Origin: Corynespora cassiicola
Lineage: Eukaryota; Ascomycota; Dothideomycetes; Pleosporales; Corynesporascaceae
DNA: 64,000 nucleotides
Reading direction: 5' to 3'
NCBI GenBank assembly: GCA_022059125.1
Contig: JAEUWY010000023.1
Location: 62,001 to 126,000, forward strand
Positions 37,357 through 48,271 of this stretch are shown one piece after another. Within the stretch, counting starts at the first letter, position 1; every line of letters starts with the position of its first letter. Position numbers and translations under genes: made by a program. The notes under the pieces were generated by a model. The model had not been told where the DNA came from. It did not search any database and worked only from the letters and a program-made list of their open reading frames with translations.

Positions 37357-38392
37357 TGCCTGCGCTGGGCAGGCGGGCGGGCGGACGTCGAGATGCTGGG
37401 TGTAGTGGGTAGGCTGTGTAGGCTGTGTAGGCGGGTGTAGTAGGTAGGGGAGGGAGCTAGCGTTTCAGTGCGGCTACCTAGGAGCTGTATGGAGTAGGGA
37501 AACCAGAGCGAAAAGAACGGCTGTGCGACTGGCTGGGGGGTCACAGCGATGAGCTGCGGGCTCCTCGAGGCTGGATGGGATGACGGCTTCGCAATGGCTC
37601 GTCGAAGATCGAGCAGTGGGAAAGTCGTCGGCGACGGTGGATAGACGGCCAGGTGTTCTCGGGGGAGTCGGGCGCTGATTGGCCCGTGGGGAGCTAAGCA
37701 GCAGCTCGGGCTCGTACAGCTCGGGGCGTCGTCGAGCTCTACCTTTTCCCTACCACCACCACACTAACCTCCCGGTGCTCACGGCGCAACCTCCCAAGCC
37801 ACCCCGGATTCTCGCGGAACCCTCAGCCCAGTCCGCCTGCAACGAGCATCCCTCTCTGCTCCCGCCGCACTGACGCCTGAGCCCACCTGAGCCCGCCTGA
37901 GCCCGCCTGAGCCCTCCAGTTCCCGCCGTCTGCTGACGCGTAGTGACTTGCTCCGCCATCCTCCTTATCTGCTGTTCCACCACCGCCTGTCTGATGCCCA
38001 ACATGTGCCCATGTACTAAAGAGCAGCGACGGCCACTGACTCTTTCCTTGCCTGTTTTCGAGCCCTTCTAACCTTCCAAAACTCTTGACGTTCCCGTCTA
38101 CAACCCTGCAACACCACGCATCCCCACATCAACATTACACCTCTCTGTCGTCATAGCACAACCCACACATCATCAATATGGCCGTCTACACCCATGACGA
38201 AGTCCGCTTTCTATTCTTCGCTCTGTTCTCCTGCCTCCCGCTATACCACTGCGTCTACCCGGGCAACCGCAAGCCAAAACAGACCTCGACCACGACGCTG
38301 GCCCGCTCCACCCTAGACGTGCTCTCACCGTGTCCTGGCCCCCAGGTCCCCGCCCCAGTGCACCACTACCATCACCGCCCCAAGTCTTCAAC
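37357..38392. promoter_or_regulatory. Divergent intergenic region with short tandem repeats
   Basis: About 1 kb between the mns1 start and the metallo-hydrolase start. Holds GTAGGCTGT-type repeats at 37409-37440 and a 10-bp repeat at 37877-37915, plus an uORF from 38178. Confidence 0.5.
37877..37915. repeat. 10-bp tandem repeat
   Basis: Unit CCTGAGCCCG (one copy with A for G) repeated about four times in the leader/promoter region. Confidence 0.75.
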
Positions 38393-38396
38393 ATGA
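38178..38396 (+). promoter_or_regulatory. uORF overlapping the metallo-hydrolase start codon (ATGA)
   Basis: ATG at 38178 in good context (ATCAATATGGCC) opens 72 codons and stops with TGA at 38394-38396, overlapping the main ATG at 38393 by ATGA. The peptide has a hydrophobic stretch (FLFFALFSCLPLYHCVYPG). No GT..AG pair joins it convincingly to the main frame, so it reads as a uORF set up for termination-reinitiation rather than a coding exon. Confidence 0.5.
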
Positions 38397-39436
38397 GGCA
38401 CCTCGAGCTCAATCCCGGGACCACGGGACCCCCAACGACGGAGAAGACGTACACCCCCGTCGAGGGCCCCACCGCCAAAGAAACAAAGCTGCACCCCTCC
38501 AACGCAAAGTCCGAGTCCACAAACGCGTCCGTCTTCTTCGTTGGTACCGCGACTACCATTTTGGAGTGGGAGGGCCTGCGCATTCTGACCGACCCTAACT
38601 TCCTACATGCAGGTGACCACGTGCACCTGGGGCCCGGTGTGCAGGGCACGAGACAGACGAACCCTGCCATCAACATCGAGGAACTGCCACGCATCGACGC
38701 CGTGCTGCTCTCCCACTACCACGCCGATCACTTTGACCAAGAAGTCGAGGTAAAGCTCAAGAGGTCGCTGCCCATCATTACGACTCCGCATGCCAAGTCG
38801 CGTCTGGAAAACAAAGGGGATGACAGTTTTACCGCCGTACATGCCCTAGACACGTTCGAGAGCATGCAGCTCGATGTTGTCACCAACAAGGTCCAGGCCG
38901 GGCAGAAGCCGAGCATCCAGGTGACGGCCATGCCCGGCAAACACGTGCCGCCGGGTCCCTTGAGCGTGGCCAACGACTTGCTCAAAGCTGTACCGCCCAC
39001 CAACGGTTGGATGGTCGAGCTGGGCTACTCGGATTCAACCACAGCCGAAAAATTCGAAAACGGCTACCGCATTTACATCTCGGGCGATACCCTGATGGTC
39101 GACGAGCTGAAGCAGATCCCGGAGCGCTACCGAGAACAAAACATCGACTTGATGCTCGTCCATTTGGGAGGCACCACGATTCCAGGGCCCAAGATGCCGC
39201 TGCTCATGGTCACCATGGACGCACAGCAGGGAGTCGAGCTCATGCAGCTCATCAACCCGGGCCTCACCATCCCTGTTCACTACGACGACTACGACGTGTT
39301 CGTGTCGCCCCTGGATGACTTCAAAAAGGCTGTGGACAAGGCTGGATCGAGTTCAAAGGTCGTCTACCTAGATCGCAAGGATGAGTTCAAGTTCAAAGTG
39401 CGCCATGGCCTGCAGCCCCTACCGCGGGTACAGTAG
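38393..39436 (+). CDS. UlaG-like metallo-beta-lactamase-fold hydrolase
   Basis: Single exon, 347 aa from MRHLELNPG. The MBL metal signature SHYHADHFD (His108, His110, Asp112, His113) is complete, followed by YISGDT (bridging Asp), LMLVHLGGTT and a late IPVHYDDYD His. The preceding VFFVGTATTILEWEGLRILTDP is the typical start of the UlaG/NAPE-PLD-like branch. Such enzymes hydrolyse phosphodiester, lactone or related bonds with zinc or manganese; the substrate here is unknown. Starts upstream in frame are GTG-only, so the ATG at 38393 is chosen. The uORF overlapping the start suggests translational control. Confidence 0.85.
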   Translation: MRHLELNPGTTGPPTTEKTYTPVEGPTAKETKLHPSNAKSESTNASVFFVGTATTILEWEGLRILTDPNFLHAGDHVHLGPGVQGTRQTNPAINIEELPRIDAVLLSHYHADHFDQEVEVKLKRSLPIITTPHAKSRLENKGDDSFTAVHALDTFESMQLDVVTNKVQAGQKPSIQVTAMPGKHVPPGPLSVANDLLKAVPPTNGWMVELGYSDSTTAEKFENGYRIYISGDTLMVDELKQIPERYREQNIDLMLVHLGGTTIPGPKMPLLMVTMDAQQGVELMQLINPGLTIPVHYDDYDVFVSPLDDFKKAVDKAGSSSKVVYLDRKDEFKFKVRHGLQPLPRVQ

Positions 39437-39767
39437 CCTTCAGTCGCGTTTTCTGGACCCGCGCATTAGCCATAGTCGCACCCGTAATCATGATATCCAT
39501 GTCCATCACAAGCAGTTCCATAGTGTGCAAAAAAGTGAAGTTTGACGTTTTTCATTGCCGGCGCCGCAGAGCGTCTCGGCAGTCGAGACGGCAATGCTCC
39601 GCACCAGATAGTAAGGTATGCCGGGCGCAATGCACCCATATGAAATGTCCGTTCCGCAGACGCCCGTGCCTTGATTCCCGAATCCTCCGCCATTCACTCG
39701 TGCCGTTTGCTGGTGGTGTGCATCGTGTCCGCCCGCGCCGTCGTTACTTCTTGGTCGAGCCGCACAT
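39437..39767. other. Short convergent intergenic region
   Basis: 331 bp between the 3' ends of the hydrolase and eL38 genes. Only UTR sequence expected. Confidence 0.5.
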
Positions 39768-40303
39768 TTAAGCGGTGCGCTTGCCCTTGGGGTTCTTCTT
39801 GCCGACGTCGGTGATGGTGAGACCTGAGGGTATGCATGTTAGCTACGAGATTCTCCCTTGGTGTCGTCTTCGTGGCGGCAGGAGAGCAGGGTTGGAGGCG
39901 GCGCAGGTATTAAATGCCACTACCGTGCTCTCTCGCAGAGGGGAGACGGGCTGGCGTACCTGGGGGAAGGCTCTGCTTGAGCTTCTCGGCCTTGTCGGTG
40001 TCCTTGAGGACGAGGGTGTAGACGAAACGCTGGCAGCGAACCTTGAACTTGATGTTTCCGGCCGCCTTGTTCTTCTTTATGCGGGCGGCTGTGGGTATGG
40101 TCAGCTTGATTCTCCAATTGCATCCATCACGCGGGTTCTCGATCATGAACTGGGTCCCGATTGCCAATCCATTCTCTTTCCCCGCATATCGATAAATTCC
40201 ACTTCAGAGGCGATGAGAGGATATTCAGAAAGGACGTACACTTGGCATCCTTGCGCCTGCAGATCTCAATGAACTGCTTGATGTCGGAAACTTCGGAAGG
40301 CAT
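39768..40303 (-). CDS. rpl38: 60S ribosomal protein eL38
   Basis: Exons 40303..40240, 40088..39960, 39823..39768 give 82 aa, the usual eL38 length. The sequence starts [20 protein letters not shown] and continues [28 protein letters not shown] and [17 protein letters not shown], all diagnostic. It is a component of the large ribosomal subunit near expansion segment rRNA. The small exons and basic composition are typical for fungal ribosomal protein genes. It is divergent from the small gene at 40633, with 329 bp between starts. Confidence 0.97.
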
Positions 40304-40632
40304 GGTGACGGATTGAGCGTTGTCGAGTTGTCGTCGTGAGTGCTGGAGAGACAAGTAGACGTTGGAAATTGTCTTGTGGACGGGGGATTCGCTTGCGGCG
40401 CACGGACTGCCATGGGGCTGGTTTGCGCCTTACCCCATCCGGTCTGGCCTGGATCGGGCCGCGACGACGTGTGTGGCGCATCTCAGTTGGGGCGAATGGC
40501 GACCGACATCTGGCCTTCTGATAATTGTTGCCTGCTGCTCCCATCTTCTTATAAATTCGCCTGTCTTTGCTGATATTCAGCCACTGAATCCTTTCCACCC
40601 CCAGACCTATCACGCTTCCCCCAATCTACACC
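40304..40632. promoter_or_regulatory. Divergent promoter of rpl38 and the small membrane-protein gene
   Basis: 329 bp between two start codons, with a CT-rich stretch next to the 40633 start. No separate gene is supported. Confidence 0.5.
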
Positions 40633-41067
40633 ATGCCGACGCCCCTTGATCGCGCCACCAACTCACGTGTATGCAACTCCGCATCTCAACTAGCGTCCAA
40701 GCTGACATCAACTCAGGGCCTCTTCTTCACTTTTGCCGCAGTGGTGACTGGTGTCGCGGCTTGGAGTATCTGGGGCCAGGACATGTTCCCCAGCTCGGAT
40801 CCCACGGGCGGTACGCGTCACGATGTCTACTCTTTTCTCAGCTAAAGGCTCGACAGACCCCGAAACCTGGACTCACGATGAACTTACCACCTGGCTTCGA
40901 AACGTATGTCCTTACTCTAATATTTGAACAGCATCCAGCTTTCTGCAGGATTTTCAGCTTTATCTAGGTGCTGACTCTTACAGCGCAATCTCCACCCCTC
41001 GCCGGTTGCGACAAGTGCTGAGCTTCTTGAGCGCGTAAAGGCAAATATGCAAATCAAGCGAGACTAA
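40633..41067 (+). CDS. Small one-pass membrane protein with SAP/HeH-like tail
   Basis: Four small exons, 40633..40668, 40717..40810, 40842..40903, 40984..41067, give about 91 aa (89 if the third exon starts after CTAAAG). The N-terminus is short, then one hydrophobic helix (GLFFTFAAVVTGVAAWSIWG), an acidic linker, and a C-terminal helix-extended-helix-like piece (DPETWTHDELTTWLRNRNLH..SAELLERVKANM). That tail resembles the SAP/HeH segment of inner nuclear or ER membrane proteins and of Ish1-type repeats. Similar short proteins exist in many Pezizomycotina, but I know no proven function. Too fragmented for simple ORF finding; the model rests on frame-restoring introns. Confidence 0.72.
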
Positions 41068-41405
41068 ATCACTTCATGTTTTGCCTTCCACCTCAAAATC
41101 AGCTCTCATATATCCCCACCATTGAACTCTAGGCTGTAGCACTCAGGCATAGAGAGGTTATTAGTCAGATATCCAAATACTTGAAAGAAAAAAAAAACCA
41201 TGAAGCCCATGAAACCTCAAATTTAAATGCACCGATCATAAACGGAAGCCCACTGAACAATCACTGTGAGGGAATCCGAACGCCCACGCAGCGCCCATTC
41301 CCTCCCAAAAGCACCTGATGCCCTCCGCAACCAAACCAACCAAACCAACCTCGCAAAGCCATAGTCATTGTCCACACCCCAAGTCCCTCATGCCCCATAT
41401 TATAC
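41068..41405. other. Short convergent intergenic region
   Basis: 338 bp. Contains a CCAAACCAA direct repeat near 41331-41350 and otherwise expected UTR sequence. Confidence 0.5.
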
Positions 41406-43168
41406 CTACTCACCCTCCTTCAACTCGTCCCTCTCTTTATTCACCTTCAACTCCTCCTCCATAACCCTCATCCTATCATCATCGTCCTTGGCCCTCAAAT
41501 TCTCCTCCTCAATCTTCGCCTCAAACGCCGCCAGCTCGTGCTCCATGCGCTTCTGGTAGGGTGCCAGCATCGTGTCCAACTCCTTCCTGCGCTTATCCCG
41601 GGCCTCCCTCTCTGCTACCAGTGCCGCGTGCTGGGCTCGTTTCTGCGAGAGTCGCTGTTCGATGGACAGCGGCGAGGGGGTGTGGGAAGGAGCGCGGGTT
41701 GGTGGGGTGGGTGTCAATGTGAGAGCGGGACCCAACAAGGTGGTGGAAGTGGGCTCAGGTGCCGGAGTGGGCTCAGCGATTGGGTTTTGAACGGGTGCTG
41801 GCGTCGGTGCTGGAGTTGAGGTTCGGATGGGGGTGGGTGTACGCTTCTCGGCCGGTGCTGGGGCGAGATTCGTAGCCTTTTTGGGAACCTTTGCTGGTGA
41901 AGCAGGTGTGGCGTTCGTAGCCGTCGGAGCAGTCGGGTTGATATCATCCTTCGAGATAGATGAAACCTTCTGCCGCTTGGCCTTCGAAGGCTGGGGGGAC
42001 GTCCGGAGCGCATGCTTGTCGCCAGTCTTCTCACCCTCGGGCTTGGCCATAGGCTTGACTTTGGTATTGACAGCTATGAAGCTGCTGGCGGGGACTTCAA
42101 CATGCTGCTCAACTGATTGGCGAACCTCTTGCACAGTTGACTCGGATTTGGGTGAATCGGTCCGGTTCCTCATTTCTCCTGTGGTTGTCGCGCTCGGGAG
42201 ATCGGTGGATGGTGTATGAGTTGCGTCTTCGTGTTGAGCTGAAGACGTATCCGCATCTTTGACCCTCGCCCCCATCTTCAGATCTGGCACTGCAGCTAGT
42301 GCCAGTTCATGTGCAGTCTTTTCGTTCATCAGCTTAAAGCTTGCCTTTTTGATCGACTCTGATTGTAGTCTAATTAGCGCCATGCGACATGTAGAAGATT
42401 TATGTTGCTTACCTTTGCTCCGATAGTGAAACCGAAAAATCGCCCATGGCTGCTGACCAGGACGCGTCATTGTTGCCTTTTTCATCTCGGCCTTGACTTG
42501 GCGACTATCAAGGCTGGAAGCATCCATCTGCAACTCGATGAGAAAATCCGGGACCACATCCTGGTACTGGATAGTGACATCTTTATCCGTTTCCTGCGGT
42601 GCATCGTAATACCATGGGATGTCAGATCTCGCGTCGTGCTCCTCCCCCAGCACCCTCTCCACATAAATGCGGAGCTCGATTGTCCCCATTTTGTCGACTA
42701 CTTTCTCGTTTTTTTCAAACTGGTAGTCATTTGCAGACTTGACTACCATTTTGGCATACTTGACCTCATTGTCTTTGCTCTTGACGAGGGAATTTTTGGA
42801 GTCCATCTTCAAAGACTTTTGTTTTACCACGGTCTTGCTCGCGACTGCCCCCACCTTACGTAGTATTCCGTCCACAGATAGTTCCCATACGATCTTCCTC
42901 GTCTGTTTGAGGTGTCAGCTCTATCCTCTCAGTCGGGCCTTGAAACAGTGCCAGCAACACTTCTTGTGATGGGAGTGAATCCACATACCGTTCCGTTGAA
43001 AGTAGTCGTGACCCTTAGATTGTCGTTCTTGTCTACTGGTACATATGCACATATAGCGCCGTCGTCTGGGTCGATGTGTCGGCCGTATTCATCTAGAGGG
43101 GCTATTTCTAGCTCTCTTCGGATGTTCACCGCAGCCTTGCGATCAGAGCAATGCTCGTAGACCTTCAT
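41406..43168 (-). CDS. DUF7918-like protein with proline-rich and coiled-coil tail
   Basis: Exons 43168..42989, 42902..42413, 42358..41406 give 540 aa. The first ~220 aa form a globular region of the type called DUF7918 in fungi (NIRRELEIAPLDEYGRHIDP; GTIELRIYVERVLGEEHDARSDIPWYY; DVVPDFLIELQMD; PWAIFRFHYRSK). A long low-complexity part follows with TPTP/PAPAP repeats (about 370-450), then a charged coiled coil (LSQKRAQHAALVAEREARDK to the C-terminal ERDELKEGE). No catalytic motif is seen. Members of this family are often expanded and of unknown role. It is divergent from the small gene at 43765. Confidence 0.7.
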
Positions 43169-43764
43169 CTTGGTCTATAACTCCGGCGTCAGTGTTGAGG
43201 CTTTGGTAGCAGGCTTGTCAAAATATCTGACTGAAGATAAGTGGTTGTATTGCGGAGGTAGTGGTGTGGGAGCGTGTGATGAGTAATATGGCACTTGGTG
43301 AGCATATGTTCAGGAAGGGTGAGGTGGTGGAAGAAAGAGAGACCACAGTGGAGACTAGCAGGCTATTTAGCGTGTATAAGAGTGAGAGTAGACAAGTGAG
43401 ATGAAAGACGCGAGTTGAGAGGCTCAAGCATGTTTCGATGGACGTGAATTTCACTACTGAGAAATCTTCCATGAGCTCGGACGGGCTCTCACTCTCATCT
43501 CAGTGGAGCATACATTTCGTTTCATAATTATCATTGAGGCTGCTCCCTAGTATCAGTCATTTTCGAAAAATCATTGGAAATTGTCACAACATATCAGCCA
43601 TTCGACAACACCACAACATTACTGTCATTAGAGTTCGGTCATAGATGTGTATAATAAGATGCCATGGATACCGCGCATAACGTTCACTAGTACACCATTA
43701 CATTTCATTTTTATCTGCACAAGCGTTCAAGTCGTCAGCTCACTTTTCGATATATCTTCTTAAT
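43169..43764. other. Divergent intergenic region
   Basis: 596 bp upstream of both the DUF7918-like gene and the gene at 43765. No gene is supported. Confidence 0.5.
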
Positions 43765-44295
43765 ATGACAGATCCAATAAGTACCTCACCCGAAGAAACC
43801 AAACGCCTACGAAGAGGTCGTGCAATGGCCCAATACAACTTACTCCGCGACAAGCCCGACTTCGCCGAGAAACACGGGGCGGTCATAACACTTCGAGATA
43901 TTCTCTTCTCTGTCCCAGATAGGTTTCAATCTTGTGGACAGGAGAACATCATTACAATCATTTCAGCCATATTTGAAAAGGACGAATGTGTGAAATATGC
44001 CCTCGAGCTTGCATCGAACGAGAGTTGCATAGATTCCCGTTCGAAAAGTGACGAACAGCACCAGTTGTGGATCATGTGTCTGTATCATGCAGCTTGGACA
44101 TCCGGCATTGAACTGCTGGATCTGTTGAAAGGGTTGGCAGGTCCAGTCCGCGATCGGCTTGCAAACGACTTAGTCAATGCACACCAACTCAACGGCGGAG
44201 AAATGACACCAAAGGATCTCGGAATGGCGTATACAAGCGAGCTGCAAGATTTAGTCATGGAGACACTGCAAGTTTACCACAAAAATCTCAGATAG
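43765..44295 (+). CDS. Small protein of unknown function, possible family member 1
   Basis: Single exon, 176 aa, no signal peptide or transmembrane helix. Not recognised. A C-terminal block (LWIMCLYHAAW..GIELLDLLKGLAGPVRDRLANDLVNAHQL) weakly resembles the conserved block of the two downstream genes (W, [IV][DE]L, DL[LV], AH.L), which suggests distant relation. Mostly alpha-helical by eye. It lies on the same strand as the next three genes, each separated by about 0.5-1 kb, so this is a cluster of separate genes, not an operon. Confidence 0.6.
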   Translation: MTDPISTSPEETKRLRRGRAMAQYNLLRDKPDFAEKHGAVITLRDILFSVPDRFQSCGQENIITIISAIFEKDECVKYALELASNESCIDSRSKSDEQHQLWIMCLYHAAWTSGIELLDLLKGLAGPVRDRLANDLVNAHQLNGGEMTPKDLGMAYTSELQDLVMETLQVYHKNLR

Positions 44296-45316
44296 TGGTG
44301 TGGTTTGGCTGTGGAAGGAGTCTATGGGCTCTCTTGGGAGGGAGGTGTATCAAAAACCAATATATTTTCACGGCCTTTTGGGCAGATTAGGGGTGTTCTC
44401 ACTTGGATAACGTGACCCTGTTGTTGAAGATGGTGTTCAGCATCGATCCGAGCTATGAATCATACACTAGGCCGACTCATAGCCACGTACTACTCGTATG
44501 CCCACATGGGATTTCCAAGCACGATGCAAGTTCTTGGGGCGTTATAAGAGCCCATTTCCAGGATCTTGCTGTTACACAGCCACCAGCACAGTGACGGCTC
44601 GGTGGGGCATCTCTTTATAAGTCTTGGATCTTGTGCCGTGCCTTCCCAAGCCAGAGCCATGGCACGAATCTCGACTTCACGTGGCGAATGCTGCGACGAC
44701 GCGGATGACGATGGAGGATGATTTCAACGTGGCCACGGTGTGAGTCAGTCACCTGTGCCGAAAGAGAGGCGCGGAAGTGTGCTTGGTGGCTGGCGACCTG
44801 GGTCCCGTGTTTGGTGTCACGGTCGTACTACCACTGACCCGAACATCTGGAGAGGCCCTCCTTGGTTGCCGGGAAGCTGCGTCATGGACTTGGGTTCCCC
44901 AGTAAACCCTACACCCAGTCATCTAAGCCAACGGTCGCCACCTGGAATCTTCGTTCTGGGCCTGCTTATTCTTGAACAGGGCTTGATCATAACGCACGGG
45001 CTTGCAAGTGGTGTGCTAGCCTAGGTCACAAATGTGGCGCTGTGCAACTTTCGCTAATCTGAAACCCTTGGCAGGCCTAAGCCTGGCGTCTTTGTACGAG
45101 TCGCTAGCAATAGACAGAGCAATGAATGAGTCTGACCCAAGTATTAAAATCCACCCGGGTCGCCGGCCACCGCTCTCCCCCGACTATCCTTTGTCAAGCC
45201 AAGTCAACCACCCCACATTCTATCAAGACTGCTATCCCTGTTAATAGGATCACGATTCTGTCTATTATTCCAACCCATTCTTACTTTGCTATATTTCCAG
45301 TCCGCCTAGTCGACAG
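44296..45316. other. Intergenic
   Basis: 1.0 kb, GC-richer around 44.6-45.0 kb. Open frames at 44740-45024 and 45032-45244 have no features of real genes. Confidence 0.45.
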
Positions 45317-46072
45317 ATGACGACGGTGATGACGACATACTTGGTGAGCATTCGTTCAGTGGTTCATTCCTACATGATCAGAACCACCACTACTTTCACA
45401 CGGACTTACCCAAGAGCAAAGGATATTCCTATGCCAATCGTCGCAGGAGATGATCCAAGCGCAAGTGTCCTCGAATCAGCCTTCATGCTCAACGAAAAGT
45501 TCGAACCAAATCATGAACAAAAAGCTCTTATACAAGCTACGTCGGATATCTGTTCAATTGCCCAAAAAGAACTAGAAAAGCAACAAACTGTTCGAACTGC
45601 CGAAGTTCAACTTAGAGAAAACTTCTTGTTCAAACTGCGGTCTTACTTAGTCAACGCCTACGAACCCAATCGTCTTGAATCGTCAGTAAAAAAGTTGAAA
45701 TTCTCCGAGGAAATGAAAGAACTTGACAAAATAATGGAACAACTTCGTGGCGATGAGTTGGAACTTTGGGAACTCGTGCGCTCCAGTGAAGAGAGCGAGC
45801 AAAACCGGGCCTGGAATGATGAAGATTTGAAAATGGAACGAGCGGATTTCGCCTATTGTATGGTCTTCATGGCCTGCAGGTGGGCAGTGGACCTCAAGAG
45901 ACTAGCTCTCTTGGGCTCCAGAGAGATAAACAAGCAGTTTCGCACAGACTTACTCTATCATGCACACAAGTTGGCTACGCATTCTCTTTGCAATGATTGG
46001 ATATGTGCACTCATTCGTCAAAATGCAGGAAGCTTGTGTGTATATGTTTGGGATACGCTCGAAGACCCGTAG
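45317..46072 (+). CDS. Protein of unknown function, tandem family member 2
   Basis: Single exon, 251 aa from the first ATG; an in-frame ATG at 45431 would give 213 aa and removes a Thr-rich, possibly untranslated start. Charged, helical, no membrane segment. The C-terminal block FMACRWAVDLKRLALLGSR then EINKQFRTDLLYHAHKL aligns with YMALNWGVDLKTIATRGDQ then EIERNFSMDLLQQAVDL of the gene at 47121: about half the positions are identical without gaps. Upstream blocks (RSYLVNAY; LDKIMEQL..ELWELV) also match. No known domain is recognised. Confidence 0.68.
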   Translation: MTTVMTTYLVSIRSVVHSYMIRTTTTFTRTYPRAKDIPMPIVAGDDPSASVLESAFMLNEKFEPNHEQKALIQATSDICSIAQKELEKQQTVRTAEVQLRENFLFKLRSYLVNAYEPNRLESSVKKLKFSEEMKELDKIMEQLRGDELELWELVRSSEESEQNRAWNDEDLKMERADFAYCMVFMACRWAVDLKRLALLGSREINKQFRTDLLYHAHKLATHSLCNDWICALIRQNAGSLCVYVWDTLEDP

Positions 46073-47120
46073 GAGCTATCTGAGAAAGGCAAGGTATCAA
46101 GTCAAAGCTGATATCAACATTGTTTAGATGGATATCCTTTCATGTGTTTGTTTCCTATGTTATCGGGCCATTTCCATTTTGTAATTCAAACTACACACTC
46201 TTTTTATCCCATGTATATGACATGTTTCCATTTTTTGTATTATAATGTGTAGATTAGATCTAGTATGGGGACCTAGGGTCAAATATGAGGAATGTAACAG
46301 ATACTGAGACATTGGGTGATTTCATTTCAGTAGACAAAACCACAGGCGTGATGTTTGTAGATTGTTTTTTCAAGCCACATTACTCCAAGTCCTCACCTAA
46401 AGACTTTTGGGAAAACAATTATTCTTTTTTTGACACCTGCTTGAACATCAAGCCGGAGTGTTAATGCTGCCCTTGTTCGTGTTGCACGAGTGCATGTTTT
46501 ATATTTGGGCCAGACGTCCACGACCGTTTCATTGTAGTACATCAGCGTGTGTGACAGCTTCGGGTAATGGTGTGAGTCACATCAGAGGGGTCAAAAGTGG
46601 CTCATAGAAGCATGAAGACCGTTCCATGGTGCATGATTGGCTTCTGCAAACATCGCACACCTCAATGTCTAGGATTTGCTTAGAAACCTATTGGAAACCC
46701 AGGAATAGTGGGTAATGGTAACATGTTTTGTGGGGAGAGTGGGGGCTTCTTTCGCTATTGCACTACCTTGCCAAACCATATTAAGCTTTACCACGTTAGA
46801 AAGAAATCTTGTGGCGCATGGGAATCTGGGCCGCATGGCTATAGAGCAGCGCGAGGGTTATCTTATTGGATCCGCTGCCGATGGATATTGAAATTGTGCC
46901 TACCCTTTTGGCCATGGCATTGGCCTCAATGAAGGGTTATGTGATGTCACACTTGTTAAAAAGGGTATAAATTTTGGCACAAAGGCAACTACTTTTATAC
47001 ATAGATAACCAACCTCCAGTTTGCAATACAACCTTCTCATACCTATTCTTCTGCTCCATAGGGTTTATAAAACAACAATTGTTAATTAACTCTGTTCGAT
47101 TTGGAAAACTACCAATATCC
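46073..47120. other. AT-rich intergenic region
   Basis: 1.05 kb with the promoter of the next gene; TATAAAT lies at 46966-46972. No supported gene. Confidence 0.5.
46966..46972 (+). promoter_or_regulatory. TATA box
   Basis: TATAAAT in GGGTATAAATTTTGG, about 150 bp upstream of the ATG at 47121; well placed for transcription start near 47000. Confidence 0.5.
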
Positions 47121-47801
47121 ATGGCGACAACATCAACACATGGATTTTGGTCAGGGGCAGGACCTAACAAGAACCGACTTTTGCAAGCCATTGGTGTTGA
47201 GAATGAGAAGCAAAAGGCGTGTTACGGCGAAGAAATTGCCAAAGGAGAAATTGCCGACTCTCTTGCAAAAACTACGACAAATCTCGAGAAGATCGCTGAA
47301 GAAACAATGAGTTTCCTCCGGTCTCAGGACGACTATGAAAGCCATGAAGCTATGTTGCTCTCATGGCGGGACCTTCTTGCAAGAGCTTACAGAGAAGTAC
47401 CCCTTGATGCTCTCGAAGGCCAGGCTATCGGGTATGAAGAAACAGCCAAAAAATTGGAGGAAATATTGGAAAAGGAAAACGAAATCGGATGGAAACTTTA
47501 CCAACTGGTATCTATCGATATCAGGGGCGAAAAAGTGCGTCCTTGGTACTCTTGGAAAAGACCGGATCATCGTGCGACCTGGACCATATTTTTGGTTTAT
47601 ATGGCCTTGAATTGGGGGGTGGACCTTAAAACCATAGCAACCAGGGGAGATCAAGAGATTGAACGTAATTTCTCCATGGACTTACTTCAACAGGCGGTTG
47701 ACCTAAAAGAAATAGACCAAGAAAACAAATACCTTGGCGTTCGTTATAAATTTCTAGTGACTGGGCTTTATCACTATCTGGAAGGACTTATTCGCCAATA
47801 A
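47121..47801 (+). CDS. Protein of unknown function, tandem family member 3
   Basis: Single exon, 226 aa. The ATG at 47121 (CCATGGCG) is chosen; the open frame extends upstream only to a TTG. Helical and charged with several heptad-like stretches (TTTNLEKIAEETMSFLRSQ; EETAKKLEEILEKENEIGW). The shared block FLVYMALNWGVDLKTIATRG then EIERNFSMDLL pairs with the gene at 45317. It ends YHYLEGLIRQ. It is a clear paralog of member 2. Function is unknown; no enzyme motif. Confidence 0.72.
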   Translation: MATTSTHGFWSGAGPNKNRLLQAIGVENEKQKACYGEEIAKGEIADSLAKTTTNLEKIAEETMSFLRSQDDYESHEAMLLSWRDLLARAYREVPLDALEGQAIGYEETAKKLEEILEKENEIGWKLYQLVSIDIRGEKVRPWYSWKRPDHRATWTIFLVYMALNWGVDLKTIATRGDQEIERNFSMDLLQQAVDLKEIDQENKYLGVRYKFLVTGLYHYLEGLIRQ

Positions 47802-48271
47802 AGCTTTGCATGCTGAGGGTGTGGCACTCTAGGTTTGGCTGTTTTCTTCAACGATTTAACTACAAACAAACCGATCATTGTATACCACAAAACCTTTTAT
47901 CATACATCTCCAAGACGCATTAAGAGGGACCCCGGGCTATGCAGGAGGCATTTGGGATGCTTTTTGGTTATTTTCATTCTTGTATAATTTTTTTTTTGGA
48001 TTTCTGTTGTTTCCTTACTTTTTTGTCATTCCGGTAATAACTATTGCAGCCTCCATATGTAGAAATTGAACATCAAGTCTTTTCGACTTTATAGAGTTTG
48101 ACTCAGCCCAGGTACTCACAAAGACTTTCTTTATGACTCGTGTGCACCGTGACTCATGGAGCGAACAAGTACCTTCCTGCTTTTACAGAAGCAGACTGAT
48201 TCCCTGTGCATCTTTGTACTTTTCTTAGACATTTCCACGCGAGTCCCATACGTTCTTCTGTTACCATAATC
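47802..48271. other. Intergenic
   Basis: 470 bp, AT-rich, T-runs near 47990. No gene supported. Confidence 0.45.

Noticed and set aside
46974..47120. Upstream extension of the gene at 47121
   Set aside because: The frame opens with TTG and lies right after the TATA box, so it is most likely 5' UTR.
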